This document shows positions 35,094-48,765 of a DNA stretch of 64,000 nucleotides, piece by piece. Under the pieces are notes generated by a model that was not told the origin of the DNA, ran no database searches, and saw only the letters and a program-made list of their open reading frames with translations. Each line of letters starts with the position of its first letter. Within the stretch, counting starts at the first letter, position 1. The translations under genes and the position numbers were made by a program. Origin of the DNA: Sapria himalayana (Eukaryota > Streptophyta > Magnoliopsida > Malpighiales > Rafflesiaceae); contig JAREIK010009737.1 in NCBI GenBank assembly GCA_029783825.1, forward strand, positions 1 through 64,000, read 5' to 3'.

Positions 35094-35140
<47 letters not shown>

Positions 35141-35579
35141 TTTATTTGATATTATTAAATATATTAAATTAAATAACTTTTACATATATTAGATTTACAA
35201 AAAAAGTTAATATATATTTTAGTTATTTTATAATTTTTATAATTTTTTCCAACTATTTTCATTAATTTTTAATAATTTTCATATCTTTATTAATATTTTA
35301 TTGATATTTCTCATATATTCATAAAATTCAAATACTATATATTTGTATTTATTAATATTTTCATCTATATATGTGTAATATTTTTAAATTATTTTAAATT
35401 TTAATAATATATAAAATATCTTTATGATGACACCAGTTCCATAACAATTTGATAGTGGGCTGATTATCAGCACAAACTGTGAACCGTGAACATGTAACTT
35501 TTTCGATTTAGTCATCGGTTCAATTTTGTCGATATTGTTATTAACGTTACACATCTATAATTACATACAACAACAGCAT
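34516..35579. other. AT-rich sequence with an (AT)n tract
   Basis: No gene. An AT microsatellite lies at about 35099-35138. The bordering words accagtcagataggtcc (about 34665) and catcggttcaatttt (about 35513) look like decayed transposon ends but do not pair convincingly. Confidence 0.45.
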
Positions 35580-36110
35580 ACACATTACACATACAAGCTT
35601 TAGCTGGAGCCTAGCCAAGTGCCTATTGCCTACTGCTACTAGATAGTCGGCACTAGTTGAAGCTATTGGTACCAATTGGCCACTGCCTACTTCTAGTCCA
35701 ATAGAATATAGCCTAGGCCTACTAGATATCCAGACTGGGCAGCAGCCAATCTAATCCAGAGTCCAGTGTAATGCCTGGCATGGGTAAGGTGCACAGCCTG
35801 AGCATGATGCTTGGTTTGGGAAGAGTGACTGGTGTAGGCAGAGTGCCTGGCCTAGGCCACTGCCCAGTGTTAGAAGCTAGCCTAGCTGAGGGAAGGCCAC
35901 TGGCACCAAGTGGCAAAGTCAGGCTAGCCTAAGTTAGCCACTATCGTGCCAAAAGTTAAGCGTGTCTAACCCAACCCAACATGCTCAATTTCCCACTGCA
36001 GGTCAAAGATGTCGTGCCAGTTCATGATGGGCCATGTCAAGCTTGACTTCCATTTAGCCATGCTAGCACAACACAACTCAAGTCGATTTGTCAGGTCGTG
36101 TCAGATAAAA
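35580..36110. mobile_element. GC-rich block, degenerate hAT-like
   Basis: A 500-base GC island in AT-rich DNA. The first 350 bases are built of recurring gcctagcc, cctaggcc, ccactgcc and cagtgt words. The rest (ctatcgtgcca, gatgggccatgtcaagc, caggtcgtgtca) matches the vocabulary of the hAT-like GC ends. No clean termini. It could also be an unrelated GC-rich repeat with a hAT end beside it. Confidence 0.4.
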
Positions 36111-36500
36111 TGACAAGTAAAATTAAGATTTCTTCAATTCAATATCTTAAAATAAAAAATTAATCAAATTACATAAATTAGACTTAAAAAAATAGTAAAC
36201 CCCAATTTGGGGTTTTTCCCAAACATTAAATTGGAAAAAAAATACTTTTAAACCCTAATTTTTGAGACAATTTCTAAACACACCACTGCTATCTTCACAC
36301 ACTACGCACATTGCAACAATTGCAACAACTACCACACAACTATTGAGTGATCACTGCACTACAACCATGCTGCCAACATGTAATCGATCTCAAGCTGAGT
36401 TATTACTAACAATTAAGATAGTGCGTACACATTAAGATTATTAAGTAGTTGCAACATAAAAAAACACTAATCATATTTTATTATTTCCACAACTTTAATA
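36111..36500. other. No gene; short palindrome
   Basis: Contains the near-palindrome aaaccccaatttggggttt (about 36197) and a single aaaccctaatttt. Nothing coding was seen. Confidence 0.4.
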
Positions 36501-39500
36501 TCCTTTTGTCGGATCAGCATAGTCTGTGTCATAAAAAGAAGCATAATTGTTAAACAAAAAATATTAAATGTACCAGTCCCAACAGAGTGAGTGCATTATC
36601 CCCCAAGCAAGAATGTAAAAATTTCATGCTGTCGACAAGCCAGATCTTTACACTAAAGAACAAAAAACACAATTACAGGAATTTTAGTTCGTGAAATATT
36701 CATTTATTTAATATGTATAGATTTACATGGAGGTTATATTGAGTGGACAAGGCTTTTACATTATGTATTGGGTAGCTTCGTTGATGTGTAGAGACAATAT
36801 GTTGCACCTACTATAAGATAATCTTTTTTATATTGCAATATGATTAACTAGCACAAGTATTATGTTGCATCATATATGCAAATTAAAGTGACCTTTAGTA
36901 AAAATTATTATTAATATTGTATCATTTTTTATCCTACGGTTTTGATTTATTGGAAAAATATATTCTTAGAATAATATAATACTAAAAACATAAATGTAAT
37001 ATACACTAATAAATTCATATTTTAAATATCGTTATATAATATATCAAAATGATTGAGAAACTTACATCTCGAATATTATCATCAAAAATATTAAAAAATT
37101 TATTTTAAAAAAAACTTGAATACTCTTAAATAAGACAAGAAGGTTCATACAAGTTTACCAAACAAAACTTAAACAAAAAAAATATTAGTTGTGGCATCTT
37201 GAGGACGTCATGAACACAACAATTTTTTATTCTACCATTTGAAAATATATTATAGTAATATTCTCATCAATAATCTTCTCACCTAGTACGAAATCATTTT
37301 TAACTATTTGTTTCGTTTGCTTATGAAATAATTTTTATTCTACCATTTGAAAATATATATATTACAACATCGACTATAATGATAAAAATTAGTGGGTACA
37401 TATATGATTTCCTAGAGCATATGATGTATCTAAAACAACTCACAAGTAACTGTTTACATCTTTCTGTACTTTGACTATATACTAGATCTTTAAATAATTA
37501 TTTATCTTTTAATTTTTCTATTAGAAAAATTTAAATAATGAAAAATACAAAATCATTTTTTAGACTTCCACTTGGTATATGCTGGTGCCTAACTTGAAAA
37601 TTATTATCCAACCAACTAAAAGTGTTGACTCCAAAAAGAGATCCAAAGTCTTTGGAGACTTCTTAACAAACCACATTATGCAAAGAAATGCACTGAGATA
37701 AATCTAAAGGGATAATCAAAGAAATAACTAATTATATTAGTTGTATATACTAATTACTATATCTAATATAGTCATCATCAAATAGTTAAATTTTCATATA
37801 ATTTTTTTACAAGTAATAGGGACAAATAAAGATATCACATCAAAAATAAAATCAATAAAAAGATCAATATGAATATTCACTAAAATACAACTCAAAAAAT
37901 TAATATCTACAAAAATATCAAATAAATATCTTCTTTGTAAGAAAAAAAAATACTACTAGTATAATAAGTCATCTCTAGGAAAATAAAGTATTTAAGTATT
38001 TCAAGATCATTTGTCTGAAGCTCTGCTAGAAGATATGCATATCCTCGAGTTTGATGATCTCAAACTCGGCATATCTCACAATCAAAAAATCATCCACATA
38101 GATCATCATCAAAATCATCATTCTAACGTGATTTATCATGAAGAATATAGAAGGGGTAATAACATACTCGTGTAACTCAAATAAAGTGATTACCTATGAA
38201 AACTTCTCAGATTAAACTCATAGTGACTACTTCAAGCATGCGATATTTTTCATAATCTATAAATAATATCTAATAGTAATGTTTGAAACCCAAGTGACTA
38301 CTTCATATATACATCATCCTAAAGTTAACATCAAAAAAATATATTTTTAATGTTTAACTCATATATCCTACAACTCTAAGATAGTGCAAAAAAATAAAAA
38401 TATATATGAGATCATCTTGCCTACTAGAGAGTAGGTGTCCTGTCGTCTAGATCAAATATCTAGACAAATTTCATAACTACAAGTCACATATAAAGGCAAT
38501 CTAATTTTCTATCTAGAGATATCTTCATAATAAATACTTACAACTAACAACAAAATTTCTCGAAGGTCGTGATACTAAATTCACAATCTCATTAGAGTAG
38601 AGAGAATACATCTCTTCCATCATGATCTCGCATCAAGTCAAATGAGATAATACCCCAGAATGAGATTTAAGTATTTTTGTACATTCACGAGAAATATTAA
38701 AAAAATTTAAAGAATAAACAATACAAGGGTATGATAAATTATATGAAATCAAGTATAAAGTATAACTCATTTGTTCGTTTTGGAAAGAGATTGAAAGGCC
38801 AAGATTAGAGAAACTAGTTATAGGATCATCTACACCTCAAGAGGTACATTTCTTCTCTAAGTAGGTTGGGATATCTTGTTCTCCTGATATATACTCTAAG
38901 TTCTAGGTGGTCAAGTTTCCTAATCTCCGGCTCAAAATGAGTATGTACTCAACAAGACTCATAGGCATTTGTGTCAAATATGCTTAAAAAAAATTCTATG
39001 CCTAGGAAATCTAAGTCTCTAATGAATCAACAAGATTTAAAATTATTGATAAATATACTAACTTCATGATAATACCATCATAATAAGTACCAACATTTTC
39101 AAATATAACAGATAGGTGCCTCTCTCAATAAATTAGCGGTTTAAGCAATGTTTTAGATAAAGAAGTAAGAGTAATGGATCCAGTGCAATATTTGGATCCA
39201 GTGTAATATCGTACCATGTTAAATGAGATAATACCTCAGAATAAAACTTGTGTATTTTCATACCATTAAAAAAAATATTAAAAGAAATCAAAAGAATAAA
39301 CAAGACAAAAATATAATAAATTAAATAAAATCGAGTTTATAATATAATTTCTTTGTCCCTTTCAAAAAGAGATTGGAAGGTCAAAAATAGAGATACTAAT
39401 TATGAGATTATCTATGCCTCATTAGGTGCATCTCTTATTTGAGCATGTTGGGATATCTTGTTTTCCTTGTATTACACTTTAAATTCTAAGAGGTCAAGTC

Positions 39501-40060
39501 TCCTAGTTACCAACTCAATAAGATTATGTATTCACGAAGACTCAAATTATTATGTCAAATATGCTTGAAAAAGATGTTTATACCTAGAAAATTTCACTCT
39601 CTCAAGAATTAATATAAATTAATTTTATTGATTGATATAATAATATTATGATAATATCATCATAATAAATACCAATATACTCAAATATAACCAACAGGAA
39701 ACTCTCTCTATAAATTAGTGGTCTAGGCAGGATTTTAGATAAGGAAGTAAGAGTAATGAATCCAATACAATATTTAAATTCACATGCTTCTTAGACTTGT
39801 TGAACAATGAGTTTTACTCAAATAAAAAAAAGTTTTCACTCGCTAAAAAGATACCTATCTCTGCTAAAAAATACTTATATCATCTTTAAATACTCGATAA
39901 TACATGGAAAATATATCTCAAAATCCTATATATTAAATTTTATCATCCTTAAGATTAATCAAGAACAAATTAGGAGAATCAAAAAATACTTGAAAAAAGA
40001 CTAAATAATATTTCTTAGGATTATAAGAATGAACAAGGTATTAGACTGATGAGATAAACT
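36501..40060 (-). pseudogene. Ty1/copia pol remnant (linker, RT, possible RNase H)
   Basis: On the minus strand the integrase-RT linker appears twice, each with a Y-x-R-R-x-R-Y-P-N segment (VYIRRTRYPN near 38890 and NTRKTRYPN near 39450), like the V-Y-S-R-R linker of copia. RT follows: SLYSNEIVNLVSRPSRNFVV (about 38610-38550), DVNF..YMK-like words where the family has D-V-K-N-A-F-L-H-G, and MMIYVDDFLIV at about 38110 with the catalytic Asp pair kept. TDYADPTKGY near 36510 may be the RNase H Y-T-D-A-D-W-A-G region. Decay is heavy. It is the same family as the element at 44.7-47.2 kb. Confidence 0.72.
38640..39785. repeat. 581-bp tandem duplication inside the copia remnant
   Basis: Two direct copies offset by 581 bases: aaatgagataataccccaga at 38640 and aaatgagataatacctcaga at 39221. 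They share, in order, ttgggatatcttgtt, ggtcaagt(t/c)tcctag/t, gtcaaatatgcttgaaaa-like, taataccatcataataa-like and gaagtaagagtaatg. The relative copia order implies the unit was duplicated inside the element or its remnant. Confidence 0.88.
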
Positions 40061-40323
40061 AATAATTAAAATTGTATCTATCCAAAAATATTTTGGAATA
40101 TCTTTTTAAAATATGAGTGTCCGAACTATCTAAATCAGATATCATAGCTCTGTATACAAGCTGGACTGTTGCATATTACGATTTTAGTTTAGTTCTTGCA
40201 ATTATAAAAAAGAGATTTATTACATATTTTTATATTTTTTATGTATGTAACCTTATCTCCTAGAAGGAAAAGACAAATAATAAACTGCAATAGTTATATA
40301 TAAATGTTTATGCATGTGTCAAG

Positions 40324-40354
<31 letters not shown>

Positions 40355-41375
40355 TACATACAAATGATGTTTATTTATAATATCTATATATAAACATCAT
40401 ATATATGTATATATATATGTATACATAAATGTATATAAATATGTTTATATATAAATGTCATACATGTGTATACATTAACATTAAAACATTTATATTCAAA
40501 TGTTAAATATTTTTATATAAAAACATTTAAATATGCACAAACAATTATATAATAATGTTTTTATACAAAATAATTATATACAAATATTTATTCATAAACA
40601 TTATATATGGGTGTTATATATATAATATTTCTTACTTTATAATTATCGCATATATAACATTTATATATAATCAAATCATCTCACCAAGAAACATCTATCA
40701 GGAATAATTTTTATTATTTCATAATCATCCAATATTAATGTGGCATAACATCATACAACCACCTACTCCATCTCTCATCATCAAAGGAGAAAACCAAATC
40801 CATATATAAACCAAAAGGAAATTAAAAAAACTTTACATGTTGGATGCTCCTATCACCAAACAAAAAATCATACCCAATCTACAAAACATAACCTAACAAG
40901 ATGTTTGAGAGAGGCTAATGTATCGATAATCTTACTCGTAAAAATCAAAGAAGCATAATCTAGTAAATCTCATACCCAAGACTTATCTCCATTGAACAAA
41001 TATAATTATCAATAAAAATAATAAAAAATTTTAAATCTAAATCAACAACTCTTTTATATCCTCAAATATATAAGTTAATATAATTGAATGCGTCATTATA
41101 TTGCCTAATATTAGATGATGAAGTTGAGAATATATCACTAAAAGAAAAATAATACTCAAGTATCTAGTAGGCTTCCTAATTATAGAGAAGAATACAAACA
41201 AATTATACTCCCCGAAACTAAAGAAAATCTTGCTTAAATCTTTCTATCCTGAAAAAAAATATTAAGAGAAGAAATAATATTAAAATTGAATTGTTTAGAA
41301 AATAATTGTTCGAAAATAATATACCAAAGATAAAAATAAACTATTCAAAAGTCAATAGTCTCACAAGTTGTAGCC
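40061..41375. other. AT-rich sequence with CA/TA-rich compound repeats
   Basis: At 40325-40360 a TA run joins acacacac. From 40370 to 40650 there are many atgttta/taaacat words in both directions, giving a strongly self-complementary AT region. No gene was recognised. Parts of 40900-41280 could be a decayed copia 3' end, unproven. Confidence 0.5.
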
Positions 41376-41818
41376 TAGAGGTGTCAAAAGAGCAGGGTCG
41401 AGTCGACCCATCTCATTTTTTGCTGGCCCAATTTGGCCACCGTGCGGTGCCCCGCACAACCTGGTACAGTAACCACGCCGTGCCTGGCACGGCGCGACTT
41501 GAGAACCATCGGCCCATCAAGGCCCGTAGTCTTGGCCCATACTCGATTAATGTCAGGTCATGCTTGGACTTGTCGGGTTGTACCCTATTTTTCCAACAAA
41601 ATAAAAAAAAAATACAACTAGGTCCTTGTACCAATTTACCATGCCTTCAGGCCAGACACATTGGTCATGTCTGGCCCGACACAACACGAACTGTACAAAG
41701 GGTCGGCCTAATCTGGCCCACGACACATTTCCAAATCGTGTCATGCCGGGCCAGACACTGCTGAACTAGGTCGAGCTTCGAGCTGAGCTCGTGCCACTCG
41801 TCCCATTTAACACCTCTA
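41376..41818. mobile_element. Complete non-autonomous hAT-type miniature element, 443 bp
   Basis: Left end tagaggtgtcaaa, right end tttaacacctcta; inverted, they agree at 12 of 13 positions. Flanks: ttgtagcc (41368-41375) and ttgttggc (41819-41826), agreeing at 6 of 8, fit an eroded 8-bp hAT target duplication. The inside is GC-rich (ggcacggcgcgac, gtcatgccgggccaga) with no transposase. A 152-codon open frame crossing its left end starts outside the element and is accidental. Confidence 0.85.
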
Positions 41819-42929
41819 TTGTTGGCTTATACAATTGTCAACAGACTAGGGCATCTCACATTTTAGATGGTCTTGGCAATAATAAAATAAAAAAAAAAGT
41901 AAACTTAACAAACGACAATACACATGTAAAGTTATATAAAAATTCAAAATATCAAGTTTTGAGATAAGAAAGATAAATTGATACCTATTAAGACCTTCGT
42001 GAAGATATCTTCTGATTAATTTATTATATAAATAAAAATTATGACAATTATCTTACCCTAAATATTTTCAATAAGAAAGGAGTAGCTCGCTTATACGCAT
42101 TTAGTCTACTTGTAAAATGCTGAATTATATATTATATATCTCATTGTTTGACAATAATAATAAATGATTATTGGAGAAGAAAATAGATATTCAACCTCCT
42201 CAAACCTATGTCATATCCAAAATATCTCATCTAATCATAGTCATCACCCTAAAATTTGTCTCACCCCTAGGTATCAATATAAGTATTCATCTTTTACTTT
42301 TTTATGAGAGAAAATTACCCGCAACATAAGTGTAAAAACTCATAATGAATTTCGTTTCAATGCAAAATAATATCAAGTTCTAATATTAATAGTCGACAAA
42401 CAAATATCCATAATTAATGAAAAAAATATCAAATCTTGAAGATCATTTTCATACCTCAGTCTGTGAAGAGCCACATTTTAATAAATACAAAATAAAATCT
42501 AGAAAACAACTATTTATATAGATTATATAAGTTATATCTTGAATGATGATAATAAGATAATTAATTTTTCCTTTTGTAATTTTAAAAATATTAAAATCAA
42601 TTTGAAAAATTATATAAAATACAAATTTAATACTTAAATCAATTAGAGTATCTACTGATAACTTTGGGAGATTAAAATTTTCTTTTATCTTTCTTGCATA
42701 TTTTAAATAAAAAGAAATAATAAAAATCTATTGTTAAGTATTATAACACACACACACACATATATATTACCATATTTTATTTTTAAAAATTTTTATTATA
42801 AATTTTCACTTTATCTAGATTATTTTTGTATATAAATAAAACTATCACATCTAAAAGATTAGAATTAGCTTATGGTGACTAAGAAATCATGTAAAAAAAA
42901 ATTTAACAAAATGATGTTTGCTAAGTATA
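41819..42929. other. AT-rich sequence without gene
   Basis: No conserved domain. A short CA/TA repeat lies near 42752. Confidence 0.45.
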
Positions 42930-43210
42930 TATTCTATATATAAATATAAATATAAATATATATATAGACAGACACACACATATATTTATGTATATATGTA
43001 TATATACTTTATATGCATAGATATATGTACGCAAAACTTATATATATATATTAGTATATACATATGTATGTAAGTGTGTGTGTGAATGTGTATGTATATT
43101 TATTCATTTATATATACATGCTTTTATGCATATATAAATATGTAGAAAAATATATATGTGTGTGTGTGTGTGCGTGCGTGTGTGTGTATAAATATTTTTA
43201 TTTATTTATT
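42930..43210. repeat. Compound TA/CA/TG microsatellite cluster
   Basis: Alternating ta, ataa, aca and tg runs, including a long interrupted tg tract at about 43156-43190. Confidence 0.9.
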
Positions 43211-44679
43211 TATGTGTATATTTATATTGATATATAGATATGTGTCTATGTGTGCATTTGAAATGACAAGAGATGATTGAAAGTTATTAGAAGTTAATAT
43301 ATGTGTGGATATATTTAAAACAAATAGAAAAGTTATGGAAAAGTTTTTAACTTTTCCTATAAATATATAAACAAAAGTTATGAAGAGGAACAAGGATATA
43401 TATATTACAAGTATATATGCAAGGATCTCTCCAAAAGTATATGATACATTAAGATAAAAAAAAAGAATATCTTCAAAAGCATATGAAACACGAAGAGAAA
43501 CTAAAAAATATGGATGAGGCATAGACAAAAGAAGTTTCAAAAACTTCTTAAATTCAAAAATGAGTCTCAAAAATGAAGTACCAGGAATAAGCAATAAGTT
43601 CCAAAAGAGAGTTAAAAATAGAAGAATAAATCAAAATAAAAAGTGAAGGAGAGAAGAGTTATCAGAAAAAAGACAATACAAAAAAAAAAGGAACACAGAA
43701 TACTTAACTCAAAGAATAAGTAAATGGAAAAATAAACTAGAAATTTTAGAACAAAATAAGTATTAAAAAACAACTTCCAAAGAAAGTGTAAAGGCGTAAT
43801 GTTATAAATATGCAAAGAAATGTATATATATATATCCAGAAAAGAAGTTTCATCCGAAGGCAACATGCTGAAAAAAAAATATAGAAGCAAGAACTGAAAC
43901 CTTTATATGCATTTCTTTCCATTTTTTTGTGTTTTGTATCTTTATTTTATTTGTTTAATTTCTATTAAATTATGAATGCCATATATTATTAAGATGATAT
44001 GAATTTTATCTTAGGAAAATTTTATTTTGCTAGAATTGATACAACTTAAGTGGAGGTTCTTTTTTTTAGAAAAATTTGCCTTATTTATGCACTTATATTT
44101 ATTATAAACATTTTACGTTTGGTTTGCTAATGTTAGGTAACCATAATGAACTTTGTCTATTATTTTATAAATTTAATTATAGCTAATTCAAAATCAAGTT
44201 CACAAGAAAATATTTGTTAATATATTTAAAAAATAATTTAAAAAGAATTCACTAATTCTAGCATAATATATTATATATTTAATTATCGCATAATATTTTA
44301 TAAATTGTATAACTCCTAATTGTCTTATTCATTTCTTTTATTAAATCCTAAAATATTTTGCCTTATTTTTTATTTTTGTTAAATCCTAAAATTTTCATTT
44401 TATTCGTAACTTGATTTTTATCTTTAGTTTCTTATATTAAATATTTTTAATTACTTAATTGAAGCTAATCCTTGTTATATTATTTTCAAACATATTCAAT
44501 CCATGTAGAGATGATAATCAACTCACTTATATATAACTTATTGATCATGTATACTTGTGTGAACTTTTTTTGAGTTTCATATTAATGTTTGAAACAATCA
44601 GCATCTATTACAACACAACCTAATAAACCAATATATATGAGTGTATCAATTGAATATCTCATTTGTAACCACATAATAC
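43211..44679. other. AT-rich sequence without firm gene
   Basis: The part at 43340-43890 is purine-biased with cctataaatatataaac, which could be an LTR promoter, but no LTR boundaries or coding match were found. Confidence 0.35.
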
Positions 44680-47170
44680 CTCTCATGTAGTAGGATACCA
44701 ATATGTGGCTATATCTCAATAAAATATCTGAATCTACCAAGATCATTTATCTGGAATCATAATTGAAGATACTAATTGAGTTATATAAAATCTAACTCAT
44801 CATTTTTCGTAATAAAAATAATATTCACATATACAATAAGAATAATCAATATGCCATCAAAAAAAAAAAATACACAAAATTTATAAGGCACTTATTTGAA
44901 CCAAACAAGATGATTACATGCGAAAACCTCACAACCAAATTATTGGAGATTACTTCAGGCTATATAATTTCTTTCATAACCTGTAAATTATATCTAATTA
45001 TGTTGCTCGAAATATAGGTGATTGTTTCATATATAAATTTTTATCAAGATTACCATGAAGTTGATATATTTTTCATGGCCAACTGGTATATCCTTCATTT
45101 ATAAGATATCTCATGTCATCAATTAAACAAAAATTTATATAAAATTTTTTAGCTTTTAGAAATAAAGTACCCAGATAATTCATATCAAACACCTGATTGA
45201 ACTCCCTTGCTACACATATCACCTTAAAGAAATCTAACTTTCTATTTGGATATGACTTCATTTTGAACGCTCGCTTGAAACTAATAACAAATTTTCTCAA
45301 AAATCATGACATTAGTTGTCATATCTGATTTGAGTATAAATATTTCATTTTTTCAACATTGTTTTACAACATCTTGGAAAATATAATGCCAGAAAAAAAT
45401 ATATAATTATTCTAATATCACCAATTGAAATACAAAAAAAAAAATTAAACAAAATATGAAGACGTGAGTATGACAAAATACATGAGATCGAATGTTGAAT
45501 ACTACTCTTTAGTCTCTTTTGGAAAACAATCAAAAGGTCAAGATCAATGAGATTAGTTACAGGATTATCTGGCTCCTTGATAAATTCATCTTTGACCTGA
45601 ATCAGCTATGTATATCCAATTCCTAGTAGTAAAGCCTCCCAATTTTAGGATCGTTATGAGTCTGAACTATAGGAGAAACAAACTGGTAGTCATTATCTAA
45701 GTAGGACTACCAAGATGTAAAGAAAAGTAACGAGTCCACATATATCATTTAAACTTTTATTCTTTCTAGTCTAGCTAAAAAAGAGTAATGGTCAAAGAAA
45801 ATAATATTAATGCTCATTAAAATCCTATCAGACTATAATAAAAAATACTTGTATCCAAGAAATAATATTAAATCTTCATGCATCAACTTGTCTCATCTTG
45901 TGACGAGATAATTGACAAAATAAATACTCCAAAGAACTCTTGGAGATAGCCTGAACAACCTCTCTATTATAAACATAATCTTAAAGGATACACTCTAAGA
46001 AATAATAAAAATAAATATATAATTAAAAATATTATTTGTGACTAACAGAATTCCACACAAAATGATTTATTACACTCTTACTAAATAAGAGTTCAAATTA
46101 TCTCAACTAATTATTTATTCATTTTTTTAAAAGTTTTTTTTGTGGAGATATGCCTACATAGTAAATATAATGTATAATTTCTTCTTTCATACAATAAGTA
46201 TTGAATGTGTATGCCATATTTTTATCAAATAAAATTTCTATTATTTTATGTTTTGACTAAAAAATATAAAAAATTTGTGAAATAAAACAAAAACGTTTTT
46301 AATATAAATCATGAATAATCATCAACAATATTAAAAAAAGATACTTTAATCCCTATTTGATCGAATCTTTACTATTTCCCAATATTTCTGATATATCAGA
46401 TTAAATAGGCCCTTATCCACATCAATTTGATAGGCGGGATAATAAAATCCATTCTACTTTCATATTTGATATATCTCACACTCAAGGATTGAAATACCTA
46501 TAAAGCTAGGATAAAACATTCTCAATCTGATCAATAATACATGAGCAAGTTGAGCACCTACAAATAGATAATCCAACATACTCAAATATATATCAAGAAA
46601 ACCTATCATAACAAAATTATGAATATGGTTTCGCCAACTCAATCCCAAGAGTAGTATTCTGTAGAGCCTATTTATACTACAAATAAATATCAATAGAAAA
46701 ATAATAAAAACAAAATTAAATTATATATTTAGATAACACAAAAAAAAACTAACAAAATAATCAAAATTAAATAAAATACATTGAAAAAAAAAAGTGGTCA
46801 AGTTGAATACTTTCATACTTAATGACTTTTAAAAAATTATAATTAGTTATCAAAATATTCTATAAACAAGCAAAAAAAAAAACAATGAAAAAAAATAATT
46901 ACCTATAATCTATGCATTGGCTCATGAATCAACAATCTATGAATATAAAATAGATTAACAATACATCTCAAATATGCCTCTTTAGCAGAAATTACAATGG
47001 GAAGACTATGACTCCTAGATGGATCTGATGGCTGAGGTCGAAATATCTCTCTCAAATATTTGTAGTGCTCTCGACCTCTTCTTTTGAAATAACTCCTAAC
47101 AACTATCTCTAGTATGATTTATCCTCTTATAATTTGGATATTGAACTAAAGTTTTATCATGCTTTTAATT
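44680..47170 (-). pseudogene. Ty1/copia gag-pol remnant
   Basis: On the minus strand, in order: decayed gag zinc knuckle YKRINHTRDSC near 47110 (family C-x-x-C-x-x-x-G/N-H-T-R-D-x-C); pre-integrase GLYRILLLGL, FYPSFIGISILECEIYQI (46690-46460), PAYQIDVDKGPI and SDISE; integrase core FFNIVDDYS near 46335; linker FDLMYFVI near 45490; RT KMKSYPNRKLDFFKVICVAR, EFNQVFDMNYLGTLFLK, LHGNLDKNLYMKQSP near 45050-45090, then LIVYVNIIFITKND where the family has Y-V-D-D (second Asp lost), and INDLGRFRYFIEI. It is the most complete copia remnant in the window, with stops and shifts in every domain. It shares its linker and pre-integrase segments with the fragments at 36.5-40.0 and 31.1 kb. Confidence 0.85.
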
Positions 47171-47942
47171 CTGACAAAAGTAGTACTCCCTTGGCTATTA
47201 GAAAGTGTAAAGTGAGATATTTCTTTGTGTATTAGTTGAATTGCTCGATAATATCATTTTGGTATGATAGTTATGGAATCTTACTATCTCACCCTCTAGG
47301 ATGCCTCAATCTCGACTAAAAAATCTTCAGCAATTATGTAGCCAACAAAATGAACTTCATAAAGTAAACAAAAATATCTTAAGGCTAATTGATACTATCT
47401 AGTCTCAGTCCAATAATTTAACAAATGTATCATATATATATTATTTGAGATAAATATTATAATTCTGTAAATTCTCAGGAATGTTATATATCGTAAAAGA
47501 TGAAAAATCAAAAGTCAACTCTACCATGTTGAAATGTCAATTGCAATTAAAACACAAGAGTTTTCTTGTAATCATTTCTCCTTTATCTCAATAATTAGTG
47601 ATTCATTTGTTGGGTGATCTAGTATACTATGAATGAAAATTCATGTCATGACACATGTTACTATAAATAAATTTGATTGCCAAGCTTCTAGAGCACAACC
47701 ATGATTTTAATCTCCTCCATACTAAACCAAAAAAAAAAAACACACAATACCAATTAAATTAAGTTGCCTCTAAAATGATATTTTAGGGAAATTCTACATA
47801 AAATTCTACCACATCAAAACCCTATTTTTGCATGCACTCAAGGTTGCATCTTCACAATACAACACACATGGCTGCCCAAAAATATCATGTAAATCATACC
47901 ACACATCCAACATCCAATATCTTGATATACATATTGTTAAAT

Positions 47943-47974
<32 letters not shown>

Positions 47975-48340
47975 TAAATATATGTTGTTATATTTATATA
48001 TAGTTATGTATACTATTTTTATAGTTATACATATAGTAAAATACACATATATATTTATGTGTTATTAATCTTGGGATTATCATATTTACATGATTTATTA
48101 TGTAAATATTAAATATGTTGTTATTTACACACTGCTCACGACAAACACCAACACCCACTTTGTGACTAACACACCTGTGAAAAAATATAAACTACCACAA
48201 GCTTGTCTGAGTGGCAAAATACACGGAAAAAAGATGAACATATCCGTGTCGAGAATTAGTAAACTAGATTTTATGGGAGAATATACATGAGCTTAGAAAA
48301 AGATGAATTCTTGATAATTTATTAATTTAGTCCCACATGA
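47171..48340. other. AT-rich sequence with (AC)n(AT)n tract
   Basis: A microsatellite lies at 47941-47974. The 78-codon open frame across it is an artefact. No gene. Confidence 0.5.
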
Positions 48341-48765
48341 ACTATGTCATTGTGTTGAAACTCTTAGCTCATGATAAATGATATTAGAGGTTGATTTAAA
48401 TGATAATATAAATCAGAAGACTATTCTTATGACATTGGTGACCAAAGTATAATCAATCTCAAAGACAATATAAGTAGTAAATAAAATTTGATCGGCAACA
48501 AATCAATATAATCACACCTTGTTGATCAACATTGCATCCAATAGGTCTACAAGTGATGACAAGGCAAAATCAATTCAACATGAAACCAATGATTAACAAT
48601 GCATTACCTATATCATTGTGTTGAAATTCTTGGCTCGTGACAAGTGATATCATAGATGATTTGAAATATCAATATAGATGTAAAGTGAATATAATTTAAA
48701 TGATCTTAGTGACTAGAGTCGAAGTATAATCTCTTCTAATAATAATACAAATAGTAAATTAAACT
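48341..48765. repeat. Diverged tandem duplication, about 265 bp
   Basis: tgtcattgtgttgaaactcttagctcatga..aatgatattagagg at about 48346 and atatcattgtgttgaaattcttggctcgtga..agtgatatcatagatg at about 48611 start two parallel stretches, each followed by gtgac(c/t)a(a/g)ag..gaagtataat-like sequence. The words resemble an LTR end plus primer-binding site (caagTGGTATCAGAG), so these may be decayed LTR junctions. Confidence 0.6.

Noticed and set aside
36245..36265. aaaccctaa, the plant telomere unit
   Set aside because: There is a single occurrence only, with no array.
41306..41764. 152-codon open frame
   Set aside because: It starts outside a complete miniature hAT element, runs through its GC-rich noncoding inside, and overlaps open frames on the other strand.
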